Source of the DNA: Acetomicrobium sp. UBA5826
GTDB lineage: Bacteria > Synergistota > Synergistia > Synergistales > Acetomicrobiaceae
Direction of reading: 5' to 3'
Assembly (NCBI RefSeq): GCF_002433005.1
Contig: NZ_DJHF01000017.1
Coordinates: 1-64,000, forward strand
Length of the DNA stretch: 64,000 nucleotides
Positions within the stretch are counted from its first letter, which is position 1. Each line of letters starts with the position of its first letter. Under the pieces are notes generated by a model. The model saw nothing but the letters and a program-made list of their open reading frames with translations, had not been told where the DNA came from and made no database searches. Both the position numbers and the translations under genes were made by a program. This document shows, one piece after another, positions 1 through 9,415 of the stretch.

Positions 1-121
1 TAAAATAATAATAATAAAAACTATATCAGAATATTCTAAAATCTTACTTATTCAAAAAAATATGATATAACTATAGCCAATATGATCGGAGGCAAAATAA
101 AAAATAAAGGAGGAATCTTTT
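1..121. other. AT-rich leader before the first gene
   Basis: This very AT-rich stretch ends in a strong ribosome binding site (AAAGGAGGAA) just upstream of the ATG at 122. No reading frame or convincing promoter pair can be defended in it. The promoter of the first operon may lie here or left of the window. Confidence 0.5.
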
Positions 122-1318
122 ATGAACTTCGATTTAATTGCAGCTTTTACTATTGTCTTGTTTATTCTTTACATAGGTGACTTCATTTCTACTAAAACCA
201 AAGCCTTTGTTCCTTCTGTTTTCGTCGCTGCAGTCCTATTTTTATTGGGCTTCTGGACCATTTTACCAGAAAATCTGATCGATCTGGCCTGTTTAGGGCA
301 ACCTTTGGCTACGTTGTCCATGTATTTATTATTGGTTCACATGGGAACAATGTTGAATATAAAGGAATTGGCCGCACAGTGGAGAACCGTCGTAATTTCT
401 CTAGGGGGAATCATAGGAATATCTTTGGGAACTTTAACGATCGGCAAATACTTATTTGGTTGGGAAGCCGTTGTGATATCAACACCTCCACTTACGGGAG
501 GAATCGTAGCAGCCCTAATGATGCAAAATGCCGCCATGGAAAAGGGATTGGTTGAGCTTTCGGTGTTAGCCATAGTCATGTATGTTACGCAGGGCTTTTT
601 TGGTTATCCTCTGACGGCAATTGCTCTAAAACGTGAGGGGAAGAGGCTGTTGGCAGCTTTCAGAAAGGGAGAAATTAAGGCAGAAACCTCTACCTCAAAG
701 GGGCCATCAGACGCTACACAGAAAAGGTCAAAACTTCAAATTATCCCTGAAATACCGCCCAAATATAGGACGACTTACATGTACCTTTTCAAGCTTGGCA
801 TAGTGGCTTGGGCATCGGCTATAACGGCAACGGCCATAAACGAAGTAGTTTCGCGTTTCGTGATATGCCTCATCTTTGGCGTTATAGCTGCGGAAATCGG
901 CTTTCTCGAGCGTAGACCCCTCGATCAGTCTGGTTCTTTCGGGTTTATGATGACCACTTTGATGGCCTTTATATTTGCAGGTTTGGCCAAAGCCACCCCA
1001 AATATGATTGTTAGCCTCGTCGGACCACTTTTTGGAATAATAGTAATAGGCGTTACGGGCATGGCCCTGTTTTCCATGGCTCTGGGAAAACTCCTTGGTT
1101 ATTCTAAGGAAATGTCCTTTGCCTGCGCGCTTACTGCCCTTTACGGCTTCCCTCCCAATTACGTATTAACTGAGGAAGCCTCCAAGGCACTCGCCGAAAA
1201 TCCTGAGGAATTTAAATTTTTAATGGATTCCTTATTACCAAAGATGTTAGTGGGCGGTTTCACCACTGTTACTATCGCTTCGGTAATTTTAGCGGGTATA
1301 TTCGTAAACTTACTGTAA
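122..1318 (+). CDS. Multi-pass membrane transporter, possibly Na+/glutamate-symporter-like
   Basis: This 398-residue protein is almost wholly hydrophobic, with roughly ten or eleven membrane segments. A charged Lys/Arg/Ser-rich cytoplasmic loop around residues 170-215 splits it into two halves. Glycine/proline-rich turns such as PPLTGGIVAA near residue 125 resemble the re-entrant loops of secondary carboxylate or amino-acid transporters. The overall look recalls glutamate:sodium symporter-type carriers, but I cannot assign a family firmly. It begins with ATG behind AAAGGAGGAA and is followed within about 32 bp by an M20 amidohydrolase and then a carbamoylase-type hydrolase. Inference: it imports or exports the amino-acid derivative those enzymes handle. 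Confidence 0.6.
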   Translation: MNFDLIAAFTIVLFILYIGDFISTKTKAFVPSVFVAAVLFLLGFWTILPENLIDLACLGQPLATLSMYLLLVHMGTMLNIKELAAQWRTVVISLGGIIGISLGTLTIGKYLFGWEAVVISTPPLTGGIVAALMMQNAAMEKGLVELSVLAIVMYVTQGFFGYPLTAIALKREGKRLLAAFRKGEIKAETSTSKGPSDATQKRSKLQIIPEIPPKYRTTYMYLFKLGIVAWASAITATAINEVVSRFVICLIFGVIAAEIGFLERRPLDQSGSFGFMMTTLMAFIFAGLAKATPNMIVSLVGPLFGIIVIGVTGMALFSMALGKLLGYSKEMSFACALTALYGFPPNYVLTEEASKALAENPEEFKFLMDSLLPKMLVGGFTTVTIASVILAGIFVNLL

Positions 1319-1350
1319 AAATAATTATTCACGGAGGTGTCATGGTTTAA

Positions 1351-2517
1351 ATGGACATAAAAAATCTGGCAGCAGAAGTAAAGGATTACGTAATAGAACT
1401 GAGACGGGAATTCCACATGTATCCGGAAAAATCCGGCGAAGAGATAAGGACCTCGCGGAGGGTTAAAGAAGAGCTGGATAAGATGGGCATCCTCAATATA
1501 AACGCAGGTGGAACGGGAATAATCGCAACTAAAAAAGGAGGAAAACCCGGGAAAACCGTAGCTTTAAGGGCCGATATGGATGCCCTCGAAGTCTCCGAAA
1601 AAACCGACAAGCTCTATAAATCCAAAAACGAAGGCCTCATGCATGCCTGTGGACATGATGGCCATACTGCAATGCTGTTGGGAGTTGCCAAAATTTTATC
1701 GGAAATTAAAAGCGAGCTGCCGGGAACCGTGAAGCTAATCTTTCAGCCGGCAGAGGAGGTCGCCCAAGGTGCGCTTAGGATGATAGACGACGGAGCTATG
1801 GATGGAGTAGACAACATATTCGGAATGCATCTTTGGAGCGGTTTGCCCACGGGAAAGGTATCCGTCGAAGCTGGGCCAAGAATGGCCGCTGTGGATGTCT
1901 TCGATATTACCGTCCAGGGCAAAGGTGGGCACGGATCTGCGCCCCACGAAGGAGTTGACGCCGTCGTAGTGGCTTCAAACATAGTAATGGCCCTCCAAAC
2001 AATCGTCAGCAGGGAGTTTACGCCACTTGAGCCTCTAGTTGTAACGGTGGGGAAACTTGTCGCCGGCACTCGATTTAACGTCCTGGCCTCCGAGGCAAAA
2101 CTCGAGGGAACAAACAGGTACTTCAACCCCAAGATCAAGGATGTTTTACCCCAAGCCATAGAAAGGATAGCCAAGCAGGTTGCTGTAGGATACAGGGCTG
2201 AAGCATACGTTAATTATAAATTTGCCACTTCCCCCGTTATCAACGACCCCGAAAGTTCATCTCTTGCAGCAAAAGCCGCTGAAAAAATTGTTGGCAAGGA
2301 CGGTTTGGTAGAATATGAAAAGGTCATGGGCGGAGAAGATTTTGCAGAATATCTTAAATTAGCCCCAGGCGTATTCGCCCTTGTAGGAATCGGCAACGAG
2401 AAAAAAGGTACAACTTATCCCCATCACAACCCCAACTTTGATTTGGACGAAGATGTCCTGGAGATCGGTGTAGCACTTTATCTTCAATATGCCCTTGACT
2501 ATTTAAATCAAAACTGA
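1351..2517 (+). CDS. M20D-family metal-dependent amidohydrolase
   Basis: The 388-residue protein belongs to the M20D group (IAA-amino-acid hydrolase, hippurate hydrolase, N-acetyl-diaminopimelate deacetylase), which cleaves N-acyl groups from amino acids with a two-metal site. Visible landmarks are HACGHDGHTAMLLG with metal-binding Cys100 and His102, PAEEVAQGA with the catalytic glutamate pair, GMHLW, a dimerisation-domain motif GGHGSAPHEGVD, and C-terminal GGEDFAEY plus PHHNPNFDLDED. Length is normal for the family. A GGAGGTG site lies about 11 bp before the ATG. It is co-directional with the transporter upstream and the next M20 hydrolase 13 bp downstream. The exact substrate cannot be read from sequence. 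Confidence 0.9.
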   Translation: MDIKNLAAEVKDYVIELRREFHMYPEKSGEEIRTSRRVKEELDKMGILNINAGGTGIIATKKGGKPGKTVALRADMDALEVSEKTDKLYKSKNEGLMHACGHDGHTAMLLGVAKILSEIKSELPGTVKLIFQPAEEVAQGALRMIDDGAMDGVDNIFGMHLWSGLPTGKVSVEAGPRMAAVDVFDITVQGKGGHGSAPHEGVDAVVVASNIVMALQTIVSREFTPLEPLVVTVGKLVAGTRFNVLASEAKLEGTNRYFNPKIKDVLPQAIERIAKQVAVGYRAEAYVNYKFATSPVINDPESSSLAAKAAEKIVGKDGLVEYEKVMGGEDFAEYLKLAPGVFALVGIGNEKKGTTYPHHNPNFDLDEDVLEIGVALYLQYALDYLNQN

Positions 2518-2530
2518 AGGAGATGAAAAA

Positions 2531-3769
2531 ATGCTTGAGACAAACCTTGAGAGAATCAAAGACCATATTGAAACGCTAAATACATTTAACTCAACACCCG
2601 GAAAAGGTTGTACAAGATTGTCCTTTTCGCCCGAACACAAAAAGGCAATAGATTATTTGGCGGAGAGGTGCAAATCCCTAGGGTTGGAGGTTTCAGTCGA
2701 CCCCATAGGCAATTTCAGGGCTAAATTAAAGGGCAGGGAGCCCGACCTTCCTCCCGTGATGTTCGGTTCTCATATTGATACGGTTTTGTATGGCGGAAAA
2801 TTCGATGGAGCAGCGGGAGTTGTGGCAGCCTTGGAAGCTTTGACGGTAATAAAAGAACATAAGGTGCAACCCAAACATTCGCTCGAGATGATAGCCCTTG
2901 TTGAGGAGGAGGGCTCTTCCTTTGGCGGCGGCCTCGTAGGGAGCAAGGCTTTGGTCGGAAAATACACTCTTGAAGACTTAAAGAAGCTTAAAAACGACGA
3001 GGGCCTCTCTTTCTACGAAGCAGCCAAAAGGTTCGGCCTAAATCCAGATGAACTTGAAAGATACGTCTTGCGCAAGGGCGACTTGAAGGCATTGCTCGAA
3101 CTTCACATCGAACAGGGCAAAATCCTTTATTCAAAATCTATTCCCGTTGGCTTTGTGGAAGCCATTGTAGGCATAAAACAGCTTTCCCTAACCCTTGAGG
3201 GAATGGCTAACCACGCAGGGACAACGCCAATGAACATGAGGCATGACGCACTGGTGGGAGCCAGCAAAATAATTACATTTATTGAACATTGCGCCAAAGA
3301 AGATGTCTTTGATACGACCGTTTCCACCGTGGGCAAAATATGGTGCTTCCCCAACGTAACCAACGTAATACCCGGCAAGGTAACTTTCACCGTCGATATA
3401 CGCGATATAAAAGAAGAGGGCATCGAAAGGATAGAGCAGCTGCTCAGGGAAAAGGTCAGACAAGTATCAGAAGAGCATGGATTAAATTACTCCATAGACC
3501 TGGTAGGAGAATCCGATTCGGTCAAACTTTCTGACAAGGTGATTTCAGCCATTCAAAATGCCGCTGAAAAACTCGGCATTAAGTACTTGAGAATGCACAG
3601 TGGAGCTGGACACGACTCGGCACTCTTTACAGAAGTAACCGACGTGGGCATGATATTCGTCCAGAGCATAGAAGGTATAAGTCACGCACCTGAAGAGGAC
3701 ACCAAATACGATGATTTGAAGCGCGGATGCGATGTTTTGGTCAATGCCCTCTTGGATGTAGCCCAATAA
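2531..3769 (+). CDS. N-carbamoyl-L-amino-acid hydrolase / allantoate amidohydrolase family (M20C-type)
   Basis: The 412-residue protein matches the Zn-dependent hydantoinase/carbamylase amidohydrolase family (HyuC, AllC, beta-ureidopropionase). Members hydrolyse an N-carbamoyl group to the free amino acid, CO2 and ammonia. Visible motifs are GSHIDTVLYGGKFDG (metal ligands His81, Asp92), VEEEGSSFGGG (catalytic Glu pair around 126-127), ELHIEQG near 193, NHAGTTPMNMRHDAL near 228 and the C-terminal SGAGHDSA. The family's usual length is about 410. It follows the upstream M20D gene by 13 bp with an AAGGAG site, so the two are probably cotranscribed. Substrate is open: carbamoyl-amino acid fits the hydantoin-like neighbourhood, allantoate is the alternative. 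Confidence 0.87.
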   Translation: MLETNLERIKDHIETLNTFNSTPGKGCTRLSFSPEHKKAIDYLAERCKSLGLEVSVDPIGNFRAKLKGREPDLPPVMFGSHIDTVLYGGKFDGAAGVVAALEALTVIKEHKVQPKHSLEMIALVEEEGSSFGGGLVGSKALVGKYTLEDLKKLKNDEGLSFYEAAKRFGLNPDELERYVLRKGDLKALLELHIEQGKILYSKSIPVGFVEAIVGIKQLSLTLEGMANHAGTTPMNMRHDALVGASKIITFIEHCAKEDVFDTTVSTVGKIWCFPNVTNVIPGKVTFTVDIRDIKEEGIERIEQLLREKVRQVSEEHGLNYSIDLVGESDSVKLSDKVISAIQNAAEKLGIKYLRMHSGAGHDSALFTEVTDVGMIFVQSIEGISHAPEEDTKYDDLKRGCDVLVNALLDVAQ

Positions 3770-3848
3770 ATAATTATATGTATTAACACAGCCCCGAAAT
3801 TACGTTAATATTAATGACAACTTCTCAAAGTGGGGCGTTGATCGAAAA

Positions 3849-5276
3849 ATGCATGAAGATGTGAGCAAGATTTTACGTACAATACCATCTATGGACAAGT
3901 TACTGGCTTTGGAGTGGGTTGAAGGATTTTCCACACTCCTAGGACGCAAAACAACTAAATTAATTATCGAAGGAGTGCTCGAAAATTACAGAAACGAAGT
4001 GCTCCGCGGAAATGTAAGAGACGTAAATCTCAAATTTTTGTACGATGAGATCCGAAAGGCTTTAGACAAAGCTTCACGACACAATTTGACGCCCGTAGTG
4101 AATGCTACGGGCGTCATAGTGCACACAAACCTTGGGAGGTCCTGTCTCGCCGATGACGCAGCATCCGACGTGCGACTTATATCAAGCCGCTACAGCAATC
4201 TGGAGTACGATCTTGAAAGGGGCAAAAGAGGACACAGATATGATCACGTAGAATGGATTTTGTGCCAACTCACAGGCGCCGAGGCAGCTTTAGTTGTGAA
4301 CAACAACGCAGCTGCGGTTCTTTTATGCTTAACAGCTCTTGCCGGCGATGGGGAAGCGATAATATCCAGGGGAGAGCTAATTGAAATAGGAGAATCCTTT
4401 AGAATACCCGACATCATGTCCTTTTCCGGAGCCAAGATGATCGAAGTGGGCACCACAAACAGGACTCACCTTTACGACTACGAGAGGGCCATAAACGAAA
4501 ACACCCGCATCGTATTAAAGGTCCACCCCTCCAATTACAGGATAGTCGGCTTCCATTTGGAGGTGGGAAGAAGGGAGCTGACTGAGTTGGCTCATTCCAG
4601 AGGGCTATTGGTCATGGAAGACTTAGGAAGCGGATTTTTGGTGGACCTTTCAGTCTATGGCCTTAAAGGCGAATCGACGATAGGTCAATGCATAGAAGAA
4701 GGCGTAGATATCGTGACCTTTTCGGGCGACAAATTGCTCGGCGGACCGCAGATCGGGGGCATTGTAGGAAAGAAAGATCTCATATCAAAGCTCAAAAAGC
4801 ATCCATTGCTTCGCGCTCTGAGGGTAGATAAGATGACCTTGGCCGCATTGGAATCCACCTTGAGGATATATCTAAGGGAGGATTATGCAAAGATCCCAAC
4901 ATTAGCCATGATAATGACGGATCTTGAGAGATTAAAGGCCAAAGCAGACAATTTAGCTAATTTGTTTCGAGGTACCCTTTCAAAAGACGACGGCTGGAAG
5001 GTTGAGGTCATCGAAGTTAAGGACTTGGTAGGAGGAGGAGCCTTCCCTGACGACGAATTAAGGAGTTTCGGAGTGGCGATAACACCTCCTGATACTATCG
5101 GCCCTTCTAAGTTCGCGACCCTTCTAAGACAACTGGATACTCCCGTGGTAGCAAACGTAGATCAGGAAAGGATCATCTTTCACGTTCGCACGATGGGAGA
5201 TGGCGAAGATGCTCTTGTCTCTTCAGAGATCGAAGGACGCTTAAAAGAGCTTCTATCGTGGGGGAATCCGCAATGA
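3849..5276 (+). CDS. selA: L-seryl-tRNA(Sec) selenium transferase SelA
   Basis: SelA is the PLP enzyme that converts seryl-tRNA(Sec) to selenocysteinyl-tRNA(Sec) using selenophosphate. The 475-residue length is typical. The N-terminal domain carries IPSMDKLL; the core has NATGVIVHTNLGRS and the PLP-lysine motif FSGDKLLGGPQ, with the lysine at residue 295. The stop codon overlaps the selB start (ATGA at 5273-5276), so the two are translationally coupled. No selD, selC (tRNA-Sec) or obvious selenoprotein gene is seen in the window. The 79-bp gap upstream holds a GCCCC/GGGGC pair 40 bp apart but no clear terminator. Confidence 0.97.
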   Translation: MHEDVSKILRTIPSMDKLLALEWVEGFSTLLGRKTTKLIIEGVLENYRNEVLRGNVRDVNLKFLYDEIRKALDKASRHNLTPVVNATGVIVHTNLGRSCLADDAASDVRLISSRYSNLEYDLERGKRGHRYDHVEWILCQLTGAEAALVVNNNAAAVLLCLTALAGDGEAIISRGELIEIGESFRIPDIMSFSGAKMIEVGTTNRTHLYDYERAINENTRIVLKVHPSNYRIVGFHLEVGRRELTELAHSRGLLVMEDLGSGFLVDLSVYGLKGESTIGQCIEEGVDIVTFSGDKLLGGPQIGGIVGKKDLISKLKKHPLLRALRVDKMTLAALESTLRIYLREDYAKIPTLAMIMTDLERLKAKADNLANLFRGTLSKDDGWKVEVIEVKDLVGGGAFPDDELRSFGVAITPPDTIGPSKFATLLRQLDTPVVANVDQERIIFHVRTMGDGEDALVSSEIEGRLKELLSWGNPQ

Positions 5277-7195
5277 CTGAACCTGTTGAGACGACAATAG
5301 TCTTCGGCACGGCAGGACATATAGATCATGGGAAAACCACCTTAATAAAGGCTTTATCAGGGGTGGACTGCGATAGGCTTAGTGAGGAAAAAAGGCGCGG
5401 CATCACGATAGAGCTCGGATTTGCTCCTTTAACGCTGCCGAGCGGTCGAATTGTAAGCGTCGTCGACGTCCCGGGGCACGAACGCTTCATCAGACAGATG
5501 GTGGCCGGCGCCACTGGAATTGATGCTGTTATTTTGGTCATATCCGCCGATGAAGGGGTAATGCCCCAATCCAGGGAACATCTGGAGATTCTGTCTTTGC
5601 TGGGCATTAAAGAGGGATTGATCGCTATAACCAAGGCGGATCTTGTGGATGAAGAGATGCTCGAGCTTGCAAAATCGGACGTAGAGGATTTGGTCAAGGG
5701 TACCTTCCTTGAGGGGAAACCAATGGTGTGCGTTTCTTCAACGAAGGGGACGAATTTAGACAGGCTCCTCGAAGTCATCGACGGGACGGTAGATCGAATT
5801 AAACCGCGCGACACAGATGGCCCCTTTTTCATGCCTATCGATAGGAGCTTTCCTATAGCAGGTTTTGGCACCGTAGTAACGGGAACGGTATATAAGGGGA
5901 AAACTCAAATAGGAGATACGCTTGACGTGCTTCCTCTGGGCAAGAATTCCAAAGTTCGTTCAATTCAGGTACACGGTAAAGCAGTCCAGGAAGCATTAGC
6001 GGGACAGAGATCAGCCTTAAACCTGCCCAACATCAAATCAACAGAGCTTGAAAGGGGAGATGTGGCCTGTTCAAGCGGTCTGTTTAAAACCACACAGTGC
6101 CTTGACGTCAAATTAACCCTGCTTGCCTCTACGCCGGAACCGCTAAAGCACTGGCAACAAGTACATCTTCATATAGGAACTTCCGAAACAATGGCTAGAG
6201 TAGCGCTTCTGAAGGATACCAAACTTTTGCCCAAGGATGAGGCCTTTGGGCAGCTGGTCTTGAAGGAGCCGATAGTTGCTCACATGGGACAACGATTTAT
6301 CCTCCGGGCACATACACCTCTTAGGACGATTGGAGGAGGCGAAATTCTCTTCCCTTACGATAAAAAACCGAGGGGAAGAAAGGCAAGAACAGAACTTTTG
6401 GCTTTTTTAGACAAGCTTGCCCAAGCAAAAGATCCTGCAGAACGATTTGCAGTAATTTTAGAAAGGATTGGCCTTCTCCCCTTCAACGAAGCGATCATCT
6501 TGAGCCAGCTAACGCCCGAACAATTAAAGCTCACTTTAAACAAGGCGGGGGGTTTGGGAATAATCTTTATAGAATCGGGAGAACAACCTCTTTTAATATC
6601 TCTCCCATATTACGAGAGATTGACGAGATCCCTTCTGGACATATTGAATCGTTTTCACGAGAAAAATTCCCATTTGGCCGGGATGAAAGCCTCGGATTTA
6701 ATAGCAGCTTTAGAGATATCGCTCACGAAAAGACAGTCTCAGGAACTGCTAAGGCTTTTCGTAAACAGAGGTCTAATAGAGACTGACGGAGAGATTGTAA
6801 GGCTTCCCGGAGCCTCGCCGGTGTTGGATGAAGACATGCTCAAAGATAAAGATAAACTGCTTTCCTATTGTGAAAACAAGGGGTTTCAGTTCCCCTCTCT
6901 AGAAGAAGCAATAAAGGAATTAAATTGGGATAAAAACAGGATGAACAGAACACTCGACGTCGCAAAACAGAAGGGAGAGATTAGAATAATTGGCGGAGAG
7001 TTTTTGTTATCCAAAAGAATCGAAGAAAAAGCCTTGGATATCTTGCGCACTCTTCCTGAGATAACCATAGCTTCCATGCGGGATACCACTAACGTCAGCA
7101 GAAAATACATACTGCCACTTCTCGAGGACTTCGATGCCCGTGGCATCACGAGAAGGATAGGGGATAAGAGAGTTTTACTCAAAAAGACGCAGTGA
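5273..7195 (+). CDS. selB: Selenocysteine-specific translation elongation factor SelB
   Basis: SelB is an EF-Tu-like GTPase that delivers Sec-tRNA to UGA codons marked by a SECIS element. The 640-residue protein shows G1 GTAGHIDHGKTT, the switch region RGITIELGFA, G3 DVPGHERF and G4 TKAD. Beta-barrel domains 2-3 follow, and a C-terminal third of winged-helix repeats that bind the SECIS hairpin. I chose the ATG at 5273, which overlaps the selA stop as ATGA; an in-frame GTG at 5258 would add five residues with no better ribosome site. Only 19 bp separate its stop from the convergent DUF364 gene, and no hairpin terminator is visible there. Confidence 0.97.
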   Translation: MTEPVETTIVFGTAGHIDHGKTTLIKALSGVDCDRLSEEKRRGITIELGFAPLTLPSGRIVSVVDVPGHERFIRQMVAGATGIDAVILVISADEGVMPQSREHLEILSLLGIKEGLIAITKADLVDEEMLELAKSDVEDLVKGTFLEGKPMVCVSSTKGTNLDRLLEVIDGTVDRIKPRDTDGPFFMPIDRSFPIAGFGTVVTGTVYKGKTQIGDTLDVLPLGKNSKVRSIQVHGKAVQEALAGQRSALNLPNIKSTELERGDVACSSGLFKTTQCLDVKLTLLASTPEPLKHWQQVHLHIGTSETMARVALLKDTKLLPKDEAFGQLVLKEPIVAHMGQRFILRAHTPLRTIGGGEILFPYDKKPRGRKARTELLAFLDKLAQAKDPAERFAVILERIGLLPFNEAIILSQLTPEQLKLTLNKAGGLGIIFIESGEQPLLISLPYYERLTRSLLDILNRFHEKNSHLAGMKASDLIAALEISLTKRQSQELLRLFVNRGLIETDGEIVRLPGASPVLDEDMLKDKDKLLSYCENKGFQFPSLEEAIKELNWDKNRMNRTLDVAKQKGEIRIIGGEFLLSKRIEEKALDILRTLPEITIASMRDTTNVSRKYILPLLEDFDARGITRRIGDKRVLLKKTQ

Positions 7196-7214
7196 ATAAG
7201 CTGTTAGCACGGTG

Positions 7215-7958
7215 TTAGGATGCAAACGCAGCCCTTACTGCCCCATGCTTTAGCAAGGCGTGAGTACCGCCGCCTTCGCTTACAATTTGGCATACAAGTT
7301 CTGGATCGCATACCTTAACGCCAAACAGCCCTACAATGCGCTTGAGGCTAATATCGCCTAGTAACTCAGGCCATAGTGGGGTAGAAGGCCCGATGATCGC
7401 AACACGACCTGTACAAAGGTCGAGCAAATGGTCTATGGTCTTATTGATAAAAGCGGTGCCACTTATAAAGACAGCATCACAGCGTGGCAGTTCCCACTCC
7501 ACTGCCCAATCGGGAAGCACATTTTCGGATTGTTGCGAAGGGTTTCGTTCAAATATAAGCAGCTCCTTTGCCCGCTCTGCAATATGGCGGGCCAAAGGAG
7601 CAATGTTTCCAATCATCCCAACGACATCATCTTTGTCTATTTTCAATAATTCTATTGGTTCGATCTCCTGAAGGGGCGCATCTTCAGAAAACACGGCGTT
7701 TACCGTCGCAAGACCTATGGAGGACGCTATGGGATCTGCCGTCGCCAAACCTCGCGCCAGCTCTAAAGCAGGCCTCCCCGCCAAAGGACCCGACCAATTA
7801 AACTTGTTGCAGCACTGTCTCTCATCCAAAGTAGCAGCCAGGCCACAGCTGCCATCGGACAATACCACGCAGGTGTACCGCAAACCAATAATGACTTTTT
7901 TTACAGTCAACATTGAAAGCTTAAGCTCAAGAGAGGCAATGAGCTTTTGGACGATCAC
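7215..7958 (-). CDS. DUF364 (enolase-like N-domain plus Rossmann-like) protein
   Basis: The 247-residue protein resembles the DUF4213/DUF364 family. The crystal structure of a Desulfitobacterium member suggested heavy-metal chelation, but the function is unproven. Visible here are an N-terminal domain with GLRYTCVVLSDGSCGLA and a conserved NWSGPLAGRPALELA stretch. A C-terminal Rossmann-like half follows with VGMIGNIAPLA and VFISGTAFINKTIDHLL, and then IIGPSTPLWPELL. Translation probably starts at GTG (7956-7958) behind GGGAGGTAG. A second, divergent family member lies at 50107-50886 next to a ModA-like protein. The gene stands alone between convergent selB and a terminator-like hairpin upstream, so its context gives little help. 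Confidence 0.8.
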   Translation of the reverse strand: MIVQKLIASLELKLSMLTVKKVIIGLRYTCVVLSDGSCGLAATLDERQCCNKFNWSGPLAGRPALELARGLATADPIASSIGLATVNAVFSEDAPLQEIEPIELLKIDKDDVVGMIGNIAPLARHIAERAKELLIFERNPSQQSENVLPDWAVEWELPRCDAVFISGTAFINKTIDHLLDLCTGRVAIIGPSTPLWPELLGDISLKRIVGLFGVKVCDPELVCQIVSEGGGTHALLKHGAVRAAFAS

Positions 7959-7986
7959 CTTTTATCTACCTCCCTACAAATAAAGA

Positions 7987-8057
7987 AAAACGGGCTTGTC
8001 TGTTAATCATGATCATAGTGTAACATAGTTGCATGAAAAATACATCAAGCCCGTTTT
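7987..8057 (-). terminator. Long-loop inverted repeat at the end of the ten-gene operon
   Basis: Arms AAAACGGGCTTG (7987-7998) and CAAGCCCGTTTT (8046-8057) pair perfectly over 12 bp with a 47-nt loop. On the minus strand the second arm runs into TTTTTC, as in an intrinsic terminator. It lies just past the stop of the APC permease gene and before the DUF364 gene. The long loop is unusual and may also carry that gene's promoter. Confidence 0.6.
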
Positions 8058-8070
8058 CAAAAAGCGATCG

Positions 8071-9399
8071 TCAATCCACGGGGAGCACGGTCTTTACCTT
8101 GAAACCTTTGGTAATTATGGCAAGGTAAATGATTCCAATCACTATCCATATAACGCCTACACCCTTGGCTAAAATGTCAAGACCATACCAGACAGCCCCC
8201 GTTATACAAAAGCCTAGAAAGGGCATTATGACATGGGAGAGCTTCCGTTCGACCTTGACGAACCTGTAGATCAAAGCTATGTGCATCAATGCAAACGCTG
8301 TTAAGGCTCCGAAGTTAACGAGAGAAGAAAGGTCCTTTAGGGTGAGCAAATATACAAGCGGGACAGTTATAAGCGCCACTATCAAGGTTGAAACGTAAGG
8401 GGTTTTATATTTGGGATGCAGCTTTGAGAATATTCTGGGAAGATGTCCCTGCCTTCCCATGGAGTACAGGACCCTGGATATACCTGCTTGAGCTGCTATC
8501 GTATCTCCTATACCCCATGCCAAAATGGTGCCAAGCAGACAAAGCATTTGCAATATCTTACCACCGGCTTCCTGAGCTATGTAATAAAAAGCAACGTCCG
8601 GATCTGCAAATTCGTATCCGGGATGAATGATTGCACCCAAATAGGTTTGCGAGACGAACATGATACCTATTATGGGAATTACAAGGACCACTGCTTTGCT
8701 GACTATTTTTCTAGCTTCTATTGTTTCTTCAGCTAACGTAGTCATAATATCAAAGCCCAAAAAACTTAAGACTGCTATTGATGTCCCGGTAAGTACTGCG
8801 TGAAAGTTAAAACTGTCTGGGTTGTAGAAAGGATGCAGCGTAAAGGACAAGGCAGGATCTGTTGTAATTTTATAAACTGCTGTGGCAATAAAAGCAATCA
8901 GGACAAAAACTTCGATATAAAACAATATGTTCGAAGCCTTTGCCGTAAGTTCGATGCCAAAGATATTTGTTATAGTTGCTGCAATTATAAAGATAGCAGC
9001 CCAAATCATCATAGAAACCCCTGTAAGGGCTTGTAACCACAGGGCCGAAACTAAAATTACCAAAGCAGGAATTAAAATGTAATCGAGCAAAATCGTCCAG
9101 CCCGCCACGAAGCCTACATTAGTTCCAAACGTCTCCCTGACATATGCGTAAACCGAACCAGCTTCGGGGTAGCGTTGCACAAATTGCCCATAACCCCAAG
9201 CTGTAAATATCATGGCGCAAGCAGCTATGACGTATGCAAGGGGAACGTGGCCTTTGCTTAATACGGCAACGACTCCATATATGCCCATGGGGGCTATGGG
9301 GACCATTGTTATTATGGCAAAGGCGATTAGGTCGCCCATCTTTAAGACTCGTTTTAACCCTTGTTTGTCCATCTGATTCTCGCTATGATTTTCAGCCAT
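8071..9399 (-). CDS. APC-superfamily amino acid/polyamine permease
   Basis: This 442-residue integral membrane protein has about twelve hydrophobic segments and the early APC signature LKMGDLIAFAIITMVPIAP, followed by YPEAGSVYAYVRETFG with the helix-1/helix-3 glycine pattern of the family. It is most like putrescine/amino-acid importers of the APC group, but the substrate is not determinable. It is the last gene of the minus-strand operon, 16 bp after the acetamidase-like gene, and is followed by a hairpin with a T-run. ATG at 9399 sits behind GGAAGTGAT. Context suggests it moves the amino acid or amine product or substrate of the operon's hydrolases. Confidence 0.88.
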   Translation of the reverse strand: MAENHSENQMDKQGLKRVLKMGDLIAFAIITMVPIAPMGIYGVVAVLSKGHVPLAYVIAACAMIFTAWGYGQFVQRYPEAGSVYAYVRETFGTNVGFVAGWTILLDYILIPALVILVSALWLQALTGVSMMIWAAIFIIAATITNIFGIELTAKASNILFYIEVFVLIAFIATAVYKITTDPALSFTLHPFYNPDSFNFHAVLTGTSIAVLSFLGFDIMTTLAEETIEARKIVSKAVVLVIPIIGIMFVSQTYLGAIIHPGYEFADPDVAFYYIAQEAGGKILQMLCLLGTILAWGIGDTIAAQAGISRVLYSMGRQGHLPRIFSKLHPKYKTPYVSTLIVALITVPLVYLLTLKDLSSLVNFGALTAFALMHIALIYRFVKVERKLSHVIMPFLGFCITGAVWYGLDILAKGVGVIWIVIGIIYLAIITKGFKVKTVLPVD

Positions 9400-9415
9400 G
9401 ACATATCACTTCCAA

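Noticed and set aside
3790..3835. GCCCC/GGGGC pair before selA as a terminator
   Set aside because: Only five bases pair across about 35 nt and no T-run follows.
5326..5871. 181-codon open frame on the minus strand inside selB
   Set aside because: It lies wholly within the conserved GTPase domain of SelB on the other strand and has a low-complexity Ser/Pro-rich translation; a shadow frame.
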